Positions 9,295 to 17,497 of a DNA stretch of 64,000 bases are shown here, one piece after another. Each line of letters begins with the position of its first letter. Within the stretch, counting starts at the first letter, position 1. Source of the stretch: JBFKQC01 sp041627895 (GTDB taxonomy: Bacteria; Pseudomonadota; Alphaproteobacteria; Rhodobacterales; Rhodobacteraceae); assembly GCA_041627895.1 (NCBI GenBank), contig JBFKQC010000002.1, positions 1-64,000 on the forward strand, given 5' to 3'. The notes under the pieces were generated by a model. It saw nothing but the letters and a program-made list of their open reading frames with translations, made no database searches and was not told where the DNA came from. A program made the translations under genes and the position numbers.

Positions 9295-10551
9295 ATGGCC
9301 GAACGCACCGCCCGCATCGGGCTGTCACTTGGCGCCGACATCTGCTGGCCGATCTGCTACGAAAGCCTGCTGGACCGGCTGGACCTGGACATGAAGATCG
9401 GCCGCGACAAGGTGCGCGTCGCCTGCGAGCGGGTGACGATCGAGCCCTTCGATTTGCGCCAACCGGTGAAATACGACGTGGTGATCGACCGCCTGACGCA
9501 CTGGTATTCGGTCAGCCGCGAGTGGATCAAGAAAGCCATCGTTCTCAACGACTTGTACGTCTACAACAATCCCTGGTCGCTGCAGTCGAACGAAAAGCAC
9601 ACGTCTTACGCGGCGATGATGCGGCTGGGGCTGGCGATCCCCGATACCTGGATGCTGCCGCCCAAGGCCTACGACCCGTCGGACGACCTGGAACCGACGC
9701 TTCGCAAGTACGCCAGGCTGTTCTCGCTCGACGAGCTCGGCGACCGGATCGGCTATCCGTTCTTCATGAAGCCCTACCACGGCGGCGGCTGGAAGGGGGT
9801 CAGCAAGATCGACAATGCCGCCGACCTGCACCGCGCCTACGACGCCAGCGGCACCGAGGTGATGAACCTGCAAAAGGCGGTCCTGCCCTACGAGCATTTC
9901 GTGCGCTGCGTCGGGCTGGGTCCGCAGTTCCGCATCGTGAACTACGACCCCGGCGCGCCGCTGCACGACCGCTACCGGATGGAGCAGGGCTTTTTGACGC
10001 CCGAGCAAGAGGCGGAACTGATCGACATCGGCCTGACGATCAACACCTTCTTCGGCTGGGATTTCAATTCCTGTGAATCGCTCTTCAAGGACGGCACCTG
10101 GCATCCCATCGACTTCGCCAATGCCTGTCCCGACAGCCAGGTCACTTCGCTGCATTACCATTTCCCCTGGCTGATCAAGGCGAACCTGCGCTGGTCGATC
10201 TTCTGCGCCGCCACCGGGCGCCAGATGCGCAAGAACATGGACTGGGCGCCCTACATCAAGATCGCCGACAGCGACCGCAGCCAGGCCGAAAAGCTGAAGG
10301 AGTATGCCGCACTGGCCCGCAAGCGGCTGGACACCGACAGGTTCCGCACCTTCTGCCGCAAGCACCTCGGCCACCTGGACGAGCTGGCCTATGACTTCTT
10401 CGGCTCTGAGATCATGCGCGACGCGATCCGCCAGAAGGTCACGGCGCTGTTCCCGGCGCACGAGATCGACGAGTTTACCGAGCTGTTCTGGAGCCGGATC
10501 CAGGACTGGCGCGAACGGGAGGGCGCGCGTGGAGATCAAGACTTCCACTAG
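9295..10551 (+). CDS. ATP-grasp family ligase (first copy)
   Basis: This 418-residue protein has the layout of an ATP-grasp carboxylate ligase. The nucleotide-binding strand and glycine loop is FFMKPYHGGGWKG (156-168) and the metal-binding element is HPIDFANACPDS (270-281). ATP-grasp enzymes form an acyl-phosphate and pass it to an amine or thiol. The N-terminal half (1-150) is the probable substrate domain. It is only distantly like the second ATP-grasp gene at 11271, so the two are probably not recent duplicates and may add different building blocks. Its 3' end overlaps the next gene by 23 bp. Confidence 0.75.
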   Translation: MAERTARIGLSLGADICWPICYESLLDRLDLDMKIGRDKVRVACERVTIEPFDLRQPVKYDVVIDRLTHWYSVSREWIKKAIVLNDLYVYNNPWSLQSNEKHTSYAAMMRLGLAIPDTWMLPPKAYDPSDDLEPTLRKYARLFSLDELGDRIGYPFFMKPYHGGGWKGVSKIDNAADLHRAYDASGTEVMNLQKAVLPYEHFVRCVGLGPQFRIVNYDPGAPLHDRYRMEQGFLTPEQEAELIDIGLTINTFFGWDFNSCESLFKDGTWHPIDFANACPDSQVTSLHYHFPWLIKANLRWSIFCAATGRQMRKNMDWAPYIKIADSDRSQAEKLKEYAALARKRLDTDRFRTFCRKHLGHLDELAYDFFGSEIMRDAIRQKVTALFPAHEIDEFTELFWSRIQDWREREGARGDQDFH

Positions 10552-11266
10552 CTGGCATTCAACCCGGGTCGACCACAGGATCACGCTGGTCCGCTGGGGG
10601 CACTGGGGGCAGCCGGTGCTGCTGTTCCCCACCGCCGGGGGCGACGCCGAAGAGGTCGAGCGCATGGGCGTGATCGGCGCGATCTGGCCCCTGATCGAGG
10701 CCGGCCGCGTCAAGGTCTATTCCTGCGACAGCATCGCCGGGCGGGCGTTGGCGGCGGGCTGGGGCTCGGTCGAACATCGCTGCCGGCTGCTCAACGGCTT
10801 CGAGGAATACGTCGCCGACGAGGTCGTGCCGGCGATCCGGACCGACTGCCAGGACGGCGCGGCCCGGGTGATCTCGGCCGGGGCCTCGATCGGCGCCTTC
10901 AACGCCGTCGCCGTGGCCTGCCGCTATCCATGGGCGTTCCGCGCCGCGCTGGGGATGAGCGGCACCTACGATCTGGAACGCCTGCTCGGGTTCAAGGGCA
11001 CCGAAGACTATTATTTCTCGGCACCGCTCTCGTTCGTTCCCGGCCTCGACGGCCCGGCGCTTCAGGCCTTGCGCGGCAGCTTCATCCTGATGGCCTATGG
11101 CGAGGGCCGCTGGGAAAACCCCGACGAGGCCTGGCGGATGGCGGGCGTCCTGGGCGCCAAGGGTGTGCCGAACCGGGTCGATGTCTGGGGCCCGGAATGG
11201 GACCACGACTGGCAGACCTGGCGCGAGATGCTGCCGAAATACCTGAACGAACTGGTGCCGGGATAG
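10529..11266 (+). CDS. Esterase-like alpha/beta hydrolase
   Basis: This 245-residue protein is a compact esterase of the Fes/esterase D type without the extra N-terminal domain of the gene at 8088. The core strand LLFPTAGGDAEE (31-42), the nucleophile elbow GASIG with Ser120 and a C-terminal aspartate-histidine segment (WGPEWDHDW) form a plausible triad. A GTG start at 10529 is chosen because GGGAGGG lies 5 bases upstream. It overlaps the preceding ATP-grasp gene by 23 bp and is 4 bp from the next one, so the genes are translationally coupled. Substrate unknown. Confidence 0.75.
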   Translation: MEIKTSTSWHSTRVDHRITLVRWGHWGQPVLLFPTAGGDAEEVERMGVIGAIWPLIEAGRVKVYSCDSIAGRALAAGWGSVEHRCRLLNGFEEYVADEVVPAIRTDCQDGAARVISAGASIGAFNAVAVACRYPWAFRAALGMSGTYDLERLLGFKGTEDYYFSAPLSFVPGLDGPALQALRGSFILMAYGEGRWENPDEAWRMAGVLGAKGVPNRVDVWGPEWDHDWQTWREMLPKYLNELVPG

Positions 11267-11270
11267 CCCC

Positions 11271-12491
11271 ATGAACATTCTCTTCCTCGAACCCGCCTTC
11301 CCCGCCAACCAGCGCGAATTCGTCCGTGCGCTGGCGGCCATCGGCGCCAATGTCTACGGCATCGGCGAACGGCCCTGGGACTGGCTCGACGACGAGGTGA
11401 AGGGCTGGCTCAAGGGCTACCAGCAGATCGAGAGCGTCACCAACGAGGCGGCGCTGGAATGGGCGGTGCGCGAGGCGCAGAAACACTGGTGGATCGACCG
11501 GATGGAGGCCACGGTCGAGGCGCATATCCTGCCCGCCGCCCGCGTGCGCGAAAAGACCGGCATTCCTGGCATCTCGGCGCGCACCGCCTTTCTCTGCCGC
11601 GACAAGGTGGCGATGAAGGATGTGCTGCGCCGCGCCGGCGTGCCGACCGCGGCCTCGGACGGCGTGGCGACGATGAACGAGGCGCGCGGCTTTGCCGCCG
11701 AGCACGGCTACCCGCTGATCCTGAAGCCGCGCGATGCCGCCGGCGCGGCGGGCACCTACAAGGCCGCCAGCGCGCAGGAATTGGAGCAGGCAGGCCGCGC
11801 CTGCGGGCTGGCCGACGGCGCCGCGGTGGCGATCGAGGAATTCGTCGAGGGCCACGAGGGCTTCTACGACACGCTGACGGTCGAGGGAACGATCCACCAC
11901 GATTTCATCAGCCACTATTTCCCGAACGTGCTGGAGGCGATGCGCACCCGCTGGATCTCGCCGCAGATCGTCTCGACCAACCGGATGGACGCCCCGGACT
12001 ATGCCCAGCTTCGCCAGATGGCGGACCGGGTGAACGCCGCGCTCGGGATCGGCACCGCGGCGACGCACATGGAATGGTTCTTCGGGCCGAAGGGGCTGAA
12101 ATTCTCGGAAATCGGCTGCCGGCCGCCGGGCGTCGGGCAATGGGACAGCTATTGCCACGGCAACGAGTTCGACCTCTACCGCGAATGGGCGCTCGCCGTC
12201 TGCCACCATCGGACCGAAACGCGCCCCTCGCGGCGCTATGCCTGCGGCATCATCGCGCTGCGCCCCGACCGCGACGGGCGGATCACGCATTACGAGGGCA
12301 CCGACGCGGCGTTCCGCAAGTACGGCCACCTGGTGGTGGGCCAGCATTTCCCCGAGCCCGGCACGCCGACCCAAGGCGTCGAGGCCGGCTATATGGCGAA
12401 CGCCTGGATGCGGGTGCGGCACGAGGATTTCGACGCGCTCCGCGGCATCCTGAACGATATCGGCGAAACGGTGCAGGTGCGCGCGTCCTGA
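11271..12491 (+). CDS. ATP-grasp family ligase (second copy)
   Basis: This 406-residue protein is a second ATP-grasp ligase, nearer to the carbamoyl-phosphate-synthase-like branch. It has LILKPRDAAGAAG (149-161) as the nucleotide loop, and HMEWFF followed by FSEIGCRPPG (279-287) in the metal-binding region. It is the last gene of the operon, 4 bp after the esterase. With the GCS2 enzyme and the other ATP-grasp protein, the operon can form up to three amide or ester bonds. This supports a short peptide or modified amino-acid product. No transporter or carrier protein is visible beside it. Confidence 0.75.
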   Translation: MNILFLEPAFPANQREFVRALAAIGANVYGIGERPWDWLDDEVKGWLKGYQQIESVTNEAALEWAVREAQKHWWIDRMEATVEAHILPAARVREKTGIPGISARTAFLCRDKVAMKDVLRRAGVPTAASDGVATMNEARGFAAEHGYPLILKPRDAAGAAGTYKAASAQELEQAGRACGLADGAAVAIEEFVEGHEGFYDTLTVEGTIHHDFISHYFPNVLEAMRTRWISPQIVSTNRMDAPDYAQLRQMADRVNAALGIGTAATHMEWFFGPKGLKFSEIGCRPPGVGQWDSYCHGNEFDLYREWALAVCHHRTETRPSRRYACGIIALRPDRDGRITHYEGTDAAFRKYGHLVVGQHFPEPGTPTQGVEAGYMANAWMRVRHEDFDALRGILNDIGETVQVRAS

Positions 12492-12503
12492 GGCGCCGCG
12501 CCG

Positions 12504-12585
12504 CGCGAATTCACGGCGCCTGACCGCGAATTCACGGGGCCTTCACCTGCCGCGGAACATTCCGGCGACGGCTGCGGGGGAATGT
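12504..12585. promoter_or_regulatory. Direct and inverted repeats upstream of the desulfurase gene
   Basis: The 127-bp gap before the cysteine desulfurase gene holds two exact copies of CGCGAATTCACGG (12504-12516 and 12525-12537) spaced 21 bp, two helical turns apart. A 7-bp inverted repeat ACATTCC (12557-12563) and GGAATGT (12579-12585) follows. Such spacing suits cooperative binding of a regulator on one face of the helix. The regulator is not known. Confidence 0.4.
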
Positions 12586-12618
12586 CGGCAGCATACCGAA
12601 CCTGCCGGAGGAAGACCG

Positions 12619-13812
12619 ATGTATGCGCCGACGACCCTTGACGACAGTGCCGAGCCCTGGACGCAGCTCCTGCCGCAGCCCCCCGCCCTGCCCGCGCCGC
12701 GGCCGATCTATCTCGACCATAACGGCTCGACCCCGGTGCCCGCCGCCGTGATCGAGGCGATGCGGCCCTATCTGGGCGGCGGTTTCGGCAATCCCTCGGG
12801 CGGGCACTGGGCCGCGGCCCCGGCGCGCGCGGCGGTCGAGGCGGCGCGCCGCGACGTCGCCGCGCTGATCGGCGCGGCGCCCGGCGAGGTGGTGCTGACC
12901 AGCGGCGCCACCGAGGCCAACAACATGGCGCTCAACGGCGTCTGGCACGCCGACCCGCGCAGGGCCGGCCACGTCATCACCAGCGCCGTCGAGCATGACG
13001 CGATGCTTGGGCCGGCCCGGCATCTCAGGACGCGCGGCGCGCGGCTGACCGTGCTGCCGGTCGACCGCCACGGCCTGGTCGACCCCGACGCGGTGGCCCG
13101 CGCGATCCGGCCCGACACCGTGCTGATCTCGGTGATGCACGCCAACAACGAGACCGGCACGATCCAGCCGGTGCGCGAGATCGCCGCGATCGGCCGCGCG
13201 GCCGGCGTTCCGGTGCACACGGATGCGGCGCAGAGCGTCGGCAAGATCGAGGTCGATGTCGAGGACCTGGGCGTCGATCTGTTGTCGCTGGCCGGGCACA
13301 AGTTCGGTGCGCCGAACGGGAGCGGCGCGCTCTATGTCCGCGCGGGCGTGGCGCTGGCGCCGCTGCTGCACGGCGCGGGCCAAGAGGGCGGGCGGCGGGC
13401 CGGCACCGAAAGCGCGCTCCTGGCCGCCGGGCTCGGCGCGGCGGCGCGGCTGGCGCATGGCAAGGACACGAGCGCCGTGCGCGCGCTGCGCGACTATTTC
13501 TGGAACCGGCTGCAGGAGGTCTTCGGCGACCGCGTCGTGCTGAACGGCCATCCCTACCGGCGGGTGCCCAACACGCTGAGCGTCGGCTTTCCCGGCCATG
13601 TCGGCGCCGAGGTGCTGGCCGGCATGCCGCACGTGGCGGCGACCACCGGCTCGGCCTGCCACGCGGGGTGCATCGAGATGTCCCGCGTGCTGGTCGCGAT
13701 GGGCACGCCCGCCGGGGTCGGCGTCGGCACGATCCGGTTCTCGCTGGGCGAGGGCAACACGATCGAAGAGATCGACCGCGTGGTCGCCGCATTGGTGCGG
13801 GCGATGCGCTAA
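12619..13812 (+). CDS. Cysteine desulfurase-like aminotransferase class V
   Basis: This 397-residue PLP enzyme is of the NifS/IscS family and removes sulfur from cysteine as a protein persulfide. Cofactor landmarks are SGATEANNMA (95-104), HANNETGTIQP (174-184) and the Schiff-base lysine K228 in LAGHKFGAPNG. The catalytic cysteine C347 lies in GSACHAG. An N-terminal extension of about 30 residues precedes the usual YLDHNGSTP start. No iscU, sufB or scaffold gene is adjacent, so it may serve a special sulfur transfer rather than general Fe-S assembly. It follows the ligase operon on the same strand but after a gap with its own regulatory repeats. Confidence 0.85.
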   Translation: MYAPTTLDDSAEPWTQLLPQPPALPAPRPIYLDHNGSTPVPAAVIEAMRPYLGGGFGNPSGGHWAAAPARAAVEAARRDVAALIGAAPGEVVLTSGATEANNMALNGVWHADPRRAGHVITSAVEHDAMLGPARHLRTRGARLTVLPVDRHGLVDPDAVARAIRPDTVLISVMHANNETGTIQPVREIAAIGRAAGVPVHTDAAQSVGKIEVDVEDLGVDLLSLAGHKFGAPNGSGALYVRAGVALAPLLHGAGQEGGRRAGTESALLAAGLGAAARLAHGKDTSAVRALRDYFWNRLQEVFGDRVVLNGHPYRRVPNTLSVGFPGHVGAEVLAGMPHVAATTGSACHAGCIEMSRVLVAMGTPAGVGVGTIRFSLGEGNTIEEIDRVVAALVRAMR

Positions 13813-13917
13813 AGCAATTTCCAGCGAAGCCGATCCGGCGAAGCGTCGCGAAATCGCGCCCGGACAAAGGGATGGTGCGGATTCCGTGAATCGAAGATCG
13901 CGGAATGCGCGCTAGCA
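13813..13917. repeat. Dispersed intergenic repeat, copy A
   Basis: This element starts right at the stop codon of the desulfurase gene (AAAGCAATTTCCAGCGAAG). It contains CCGATCCGGCGAAGCGTCGC and ends with an imperfect inverted pair, GATTCCGTGA and TCGCGGAAT, that can fold as a hairpin. Copy B at 21049-21140 matches it over most of its length, and copy C near 26438 shares only the central core. It may work as a transcript end or as a REP-like element. Confidence 0.7.
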
Positions 13918-13926
13918 TTTCGCCGA

Positions 13927-14475
13927 TCAGAAATCGCGGTACCCGGCGTACCAGCGCCACAAAAGCCCGCGGTACAGCTCGACGTTAAAGCCGATCTCGA
14001 AAATGCCGTAGATCAGCGCCGTCGTGACACCGACCACGGCAAGCGCGAACCAAAGCCGTTCCTTCGCCAGCACCGCCATCAGCCAGACCCCGAACAGGAA
14101 GATGCCGGCGTAATGCCCGAGCGCCGCGATCACCGCGATCAGTGCCGCCATCCAGCCCGACATCGCCGCGACCTTGTTGAACTGCGCCGTGCGGCCCGCA
14201 AGCGCCAGCCTCAGCCGGCGGGCCATGTCGACCTCGCGCCGCACCCGCCAAAGCCGGAACCCGTGGATCAGGATCAGCAGGAACAGCGGCGCCATGATCA
14301 CGAAGGGCGTGCGCGACGAGACCAGCTCGTAGCTGAGCGCCTCGAGGAACGCCGCCAGAACGACCAGCCCGACGATGCCCAGGAACACGATCTCGAGCGT
14401 CAGCATGTTGGCGGCGTGCGCCTTGCCGTCCTCGCCCTCGCCGGGCGGCAGGTCGGGCCCCGGCCGCTCAGCCAT
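13927..14475 (-). CDS. tctB: Tripartite tricarboxylate transporter, TctB subunit
   Basis: This 182-residue membrane protein is the small subunit of a TTT-family transporter. It shows a hydrophobic segment at about 25-45, one at about 58-72 and a hydrophobic pair in the C-terminal half (110-165), the usual TctB four-helix pattern. It has little sequence conservation and is called from its place after tctA, with an 8-bp overlap. It is the last gene of tctC-tctA-tctB. The substrate could be any small carboxylate. Confidence 0.8.
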   Translation of the reverse strand: MAERPGPDLPPGEGEDGKAHAANMLTLEIVFLGIVGLVVLAAFLEALSYELVSSRTPFVIMAPLFLLILIHGFRLWRVRREVDMARRLRLALAGRTAQFNKVAAMSGWMAALIAVIAALGHYAGIFLFGVWLMAVLAKERLWFALAVVGVTTALIYGIFEIGFNVELYRGLLWRWYAGYRDF

Positions 14476-15982
14476 GATACTTCGTCCTGCGCCGGTCGCG
14501 CCGGATCGCTAGGACGTTCCAGCCCAGGAACGCCACGGTGATGATCGTCAGCGCCCGCGGGATCGGCTCGGCGACGATGAACCAGGGGCCGTCCAGCAGA
14601 AGCGCGAGGTAGAGGTTCTTTTCCACCGCAAAGCCCAGGACGAAGCCGATCAGCATTGCCGCCCGGGAATAGTTCAGGATCTTCATCAGGTAACCCAGCA
14701 CGCCGAAGACCAGCGCAACGCCGATATCGAAAAGCGAGCGGTCGCCGGCATAGGCGCCGGTGACGATGATCGCCATCAGCACCGGCACCATGATCTCGGC
14801 CCGGATCGAGGTGGCCCGCGACAGCGGATTGACCAGGAACATCCCCACCACCGTGCCGATCAGGTTGCCGAGGATGATCGTGAAGATCATGATGAAGATG
14901 ATGTCGACATTGTCGTTCAGCATCTGCGGTCCGGTTTCCAGCCCGAGGATGAAGAGGCCGGACAGAAGGATCGCCATCGACGACGAGCCCGGAATGCCGA
15001 AGGCGATGGTCGAGGCCAGCGCGCCGCCTTCCACCGCGTCGTTCGAGGCCTCGGGCGCGATCACGCCCTCGACATTGCCCTTGCCAAAGCTCTCCTTGTC
15101 CTTCGCGGTCTGCTTGGCGTGGCCATAGGCGACGAAGGCCGCAGGCGCCGAGCCGAGGCCGGGGATCAGGCCCATGGTGGTGCCGATGGCGGAACAGCGA
15201 AGCACCAGCCACCACTTCCTGAAGGCCAGCCCGATGCCCTGGAATATCTGCTTCTGCGTGTCCCTGGCGGAAAGCGGCCTGGAGGTATGGCGCGCCAGCG
15301 CGCCGCCGCGGGTCCAGAGGTCGATCATCTCGGCCACGGCGAAAAGCCCCAGGATCACCGGCACCAGCGACAGCCCGTCGGCCAGCCGGTCGGACCCCAT
15401 GGTGAAGCGGTGCGTGTTGGTGACGTTGTCGACGCCGATCATCGCCAGCAGCAGGCCCAGCAGTGCGGCGATCAGGCTGCGGGTCATGTCCTCCTTGCCC
15501 AGCACCGCGACGAAGGTCAGCGCCAGGAACGCCAGCACGAAGACCTCGGGCGGGCCGAAGAACAGCACCACTTCGCGCAGGACCGGGATCAGCAGGCCGA
15601 GGACGATCGCACCGAACGTGGCGCCCAGAAAGCAGCTTGCCATCGCCGCGCCCACGGCGAGCCCCGCCTGGCCATTGTCGCGCATCGGCGGGCCGTCCAG
15701 TAGCGTGGCCGCGTTCTGCCCCGTTCCCGGCGTCGAGAACAGGATCGCCGTCAGCCCCCCGCCCTGCGCCACGGTGGCATGGGCGCCGAGGATGAAGGCG
15801 ATCCCGGCGCCGGGCTCCATCGAGTAGAGAAATGTCACCGCCATCGCCATCGCGAAATGGCCCGAGAGGCCGGGGATCACGCCGATGACCAGGCCGAACA
15901 GCGCACCGATCACCAGATAGGCCAGGACGCCGAGGCTGATCGACTGCACAAAGCCGCTCATCATGCCTTCGATGATGGTCAT
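14468..15982 (-). CDS. tctA: Tripartite tricarboxylate transporter, TctA subunit
   Basis: This 504-residue protein is the large TctA permease, with about twelve membrane helices and the family's two glycine-proline-rich signatures. One is LVIGVIPGLSGHFAMA (residues about 31-46). The other is GLIPGLGSAPAAFVAYG, near the middle. Uptake depends on the periplasmic TctC receptor encoded 76 bp upstream. The start at 15982 is the longest reasonable one; an internal Met seven codons later is an alternative. Confidence 0.92.
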   Translation of the reverse strand: MTIIEGMMSGFVQSISLGVLAYLVIGALFGLVIGVIPGLSGHFAMAMAVTFLYSMEPGAGIAFILGAHATVAQGGGLTAILFSTPGTGQNAATLLDGPPMRDNGQAGLAVGAAMASCFLGATFGAIVLGLLIPVLREVVLFFGPPEVFVLAFLALTFVAVLGKEDMTRSLIAALLGLLLAMIGVDNVTNTHRFTMGSDRLADGLSLVPVILGLFAVAEMIDLWTRGGALARHTSRPLSARDTQKQIFQGIGLAFRKWWLVLRCSAIGTTMGLIPGLGSAPAAFVAYGHAKQTAKDKESFGKGNVEGVIAPEASNDAVEGGALASTIAFGIPGSSSMAILLSGLFILGLETGPQMLNDNVDIIFIMIFTIILGNLIGTVVGMFLVNPLSRATSIRAEIMVPVLMAIIVTGAYAGDRSLFDIGVALVFGVLGYLMKILNYSRAAMLIGFVLGFAVEKNLYLALLLDGPWFIVAEPIPRALTIITVAFLGWNVLAIRRDRRRTKYHG

Positions 15983-16058
15983 GGCGTCCCGGCCCGTCTG
16001 TCGGGGAAAAGCGGTGTCCCCGCCGCGCCGATGCCGGCCGCGGCGGGGACCGGTCGCG

Positions 16059-17090
16059 TCAGAGCTCGCCCTTGATCGCGGCGATGAACAGCGCCCGCGT
16101 CTTGTCGTCGAGATCGGTCGCCGCCCTGGCGATCGCCGCGGTGGCGTCGCCGTCCTTGAAGGCCAGGTCGCGCCCGCCCTCTGCGGCCTTGGCGGTGAAT
16201 TCCGGGTCGGCCATCGCCTTGGCGAAGGCCTCGCGCAGATAGGCCAGCCGGTCCTCGGGCACGCCCGGCGGCGCGGCGACCGGGCGGCCGACCGCCGACA
16301 GGCCCTCCCACGCGGTCAGGATCTTCGCCTGGCCGTCCGGGTCGTCCGACATCTTGGCGACGTCATAGACGCTGGGGATGCCTTCCAGCGGGCCGGACGG
16401 GTTCATCTCGGAATGCAGGATAACCATGTGGTCGCCCGCCTTGATGCCCTTCATCGCCGAGCCCAGCGAACCCCACATGCCGTGCACGTCGCCGCGCGCC
16501 ATCGCCGCGCGGATGTCCGAGGACGAGTTGAAGCCATGCACCACCTTCTGGTCCATGCCGAAGACGTCGCCCACGATCACCGCGTCGACATAGGTCGATC
16601 CGCCAAGCCCGGTGGCGCCGATCACCTTGGTGCCGGCATTCATGAACTCCTCGTAGGACGTGATGCCGGTGCCCTTGCCGACGACCATCACCCGGGTATC
16701 CGCGACGATCCGGCCGAGAAAGTTGTAGTCGGCGACCTTGTAGTCGGCGCCCTCGATCCCGGCCAACTCGTTGGTGATCATCGCCGAACCGTTGATGATG
16801 CCGATATGCAGACCGTCGCTGGGCGAGTTGAAGATCTCGACCGCGCCCTTCATGCCGCCCGAACCCGGCATGTTGACGATGTCGACCCGCGCGCCGGTGT
16901 ATTTCTCCATGTAGGGCGCCAGCAGGCGGCTGTATTCGTCATAGCCGCCGCCGGGCTTGTAGGGCACGATCCACTTGATCGCCTTGCCCTGGTAGAACTC
17001 GGCCGGCGTCTCGGCCACTACCGCGCCCGGCGCGGCCAGCACGGCGCCGGTCAGAAGCGCGGCAAAACCTTTCAGGAACGTTCGTCTCAT
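16059..17090 (-). CDS. tctC: Tripartite tricarboxylate transporter receptor, TctC
   Basis: This 343-residue periplasmic binding protein begins with a signal peptide (MRRTFLKGFAALLTG, cleavage near AETP). It keeps the Bug/TctC core, including IKWIVPYKPGGGYDEYSR (about 37-54) and the MPGSGG loop. The ATG at 17090 is chosen over a longer frame because GGAGGAG lies just upstream and the signal peptide starts there. It heads the tctCAB operon. Bug-type receptors bind carboxylates; the ligand cannot be told from the sequence. Confidence 0.9.
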   Translation of the reverse strand: MRRTFLKGFAALLTGAVLAAPGAVVAETPAEFYQGKAIKWIVPYKPGGGYDEYSRLLAPYMEKYTGARVDIVNMPGSGGMKGAVEIFNSPSDGLHIGIINGSAMITNELAGIEGADYKVADYNFLGRIVADTRVMVVGKGTGITSYEEFMNAGTKVIGATGLGGSTYVDAVIVGDVFGMDQKVVHGFNSSSDIRAAMARGDVHGMWGSLGSAMKGIKAGDHMVILHSEMNPSGPLEGIPSVYDVAKMSDDPDGQAKILTAWEGLSAVGRPVAAPPGVPEDRLAYLREAFAKAMADPEFTAKAAEGGRDLAFKDGDATAAIARAATDLDDKTRALFIAAIKGEL

Positions 17091-17301
17091 GGTCTCCTCC
17101 CTGGTCGTCTGCGCCCGGGCCCGGAAGCCCGGACCTGGATCATGGTCTTCCGGCAAGATCTGCGCCCCGCGCCGCAGGCATGGCGGGCGGCGCGTCGGTG
17201 CGCGATCCTGCATAAGGCAGGCGCGCGGCCGGAAAAACGTCGATGATCTGCACGCGGCGCGCTCTCCTCCCCGGATGTGCCGGCTGCGATCCCCAACACG
17301 A

Positions 17302-17337
17302 GCCTATGACGCGCAGCATTTGTCCGTCAATGGGACA
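17302..17337 (-). promoter_or_regulatory. Candidate tctC promoter and operator
   Basis: In the 407-bp gap between tctC and the molybdoenzyme gene (17091-17497), the minus strand reads TTGACG (17325-17330) and, 17 bp later, ATAGGC (17302-17307), a plausible -35/-10 pair for tctCAB. An inverted repeat TGTCC-N7-GGACA (17321-17337) overlaps the -35. The leader would be about 200 bases. I see no gene in the rest of this gap. Confidence 0.4.
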
Positions 17338-17497
17338 GCGGTCCGCATGACGGAACGTGATGGAGGGTCTGGCGCCTGCCCGCGGCCGGTCGCTCGCGTG
17401 GCATCGCCCCATTCGCGGGCATCGTCCGTGGCGGGCCATTCCGCAACCCGCCGGCCCCGGCCCAGGGCCGGCGCGCATCGGGTGCCGCATGGGCGCC

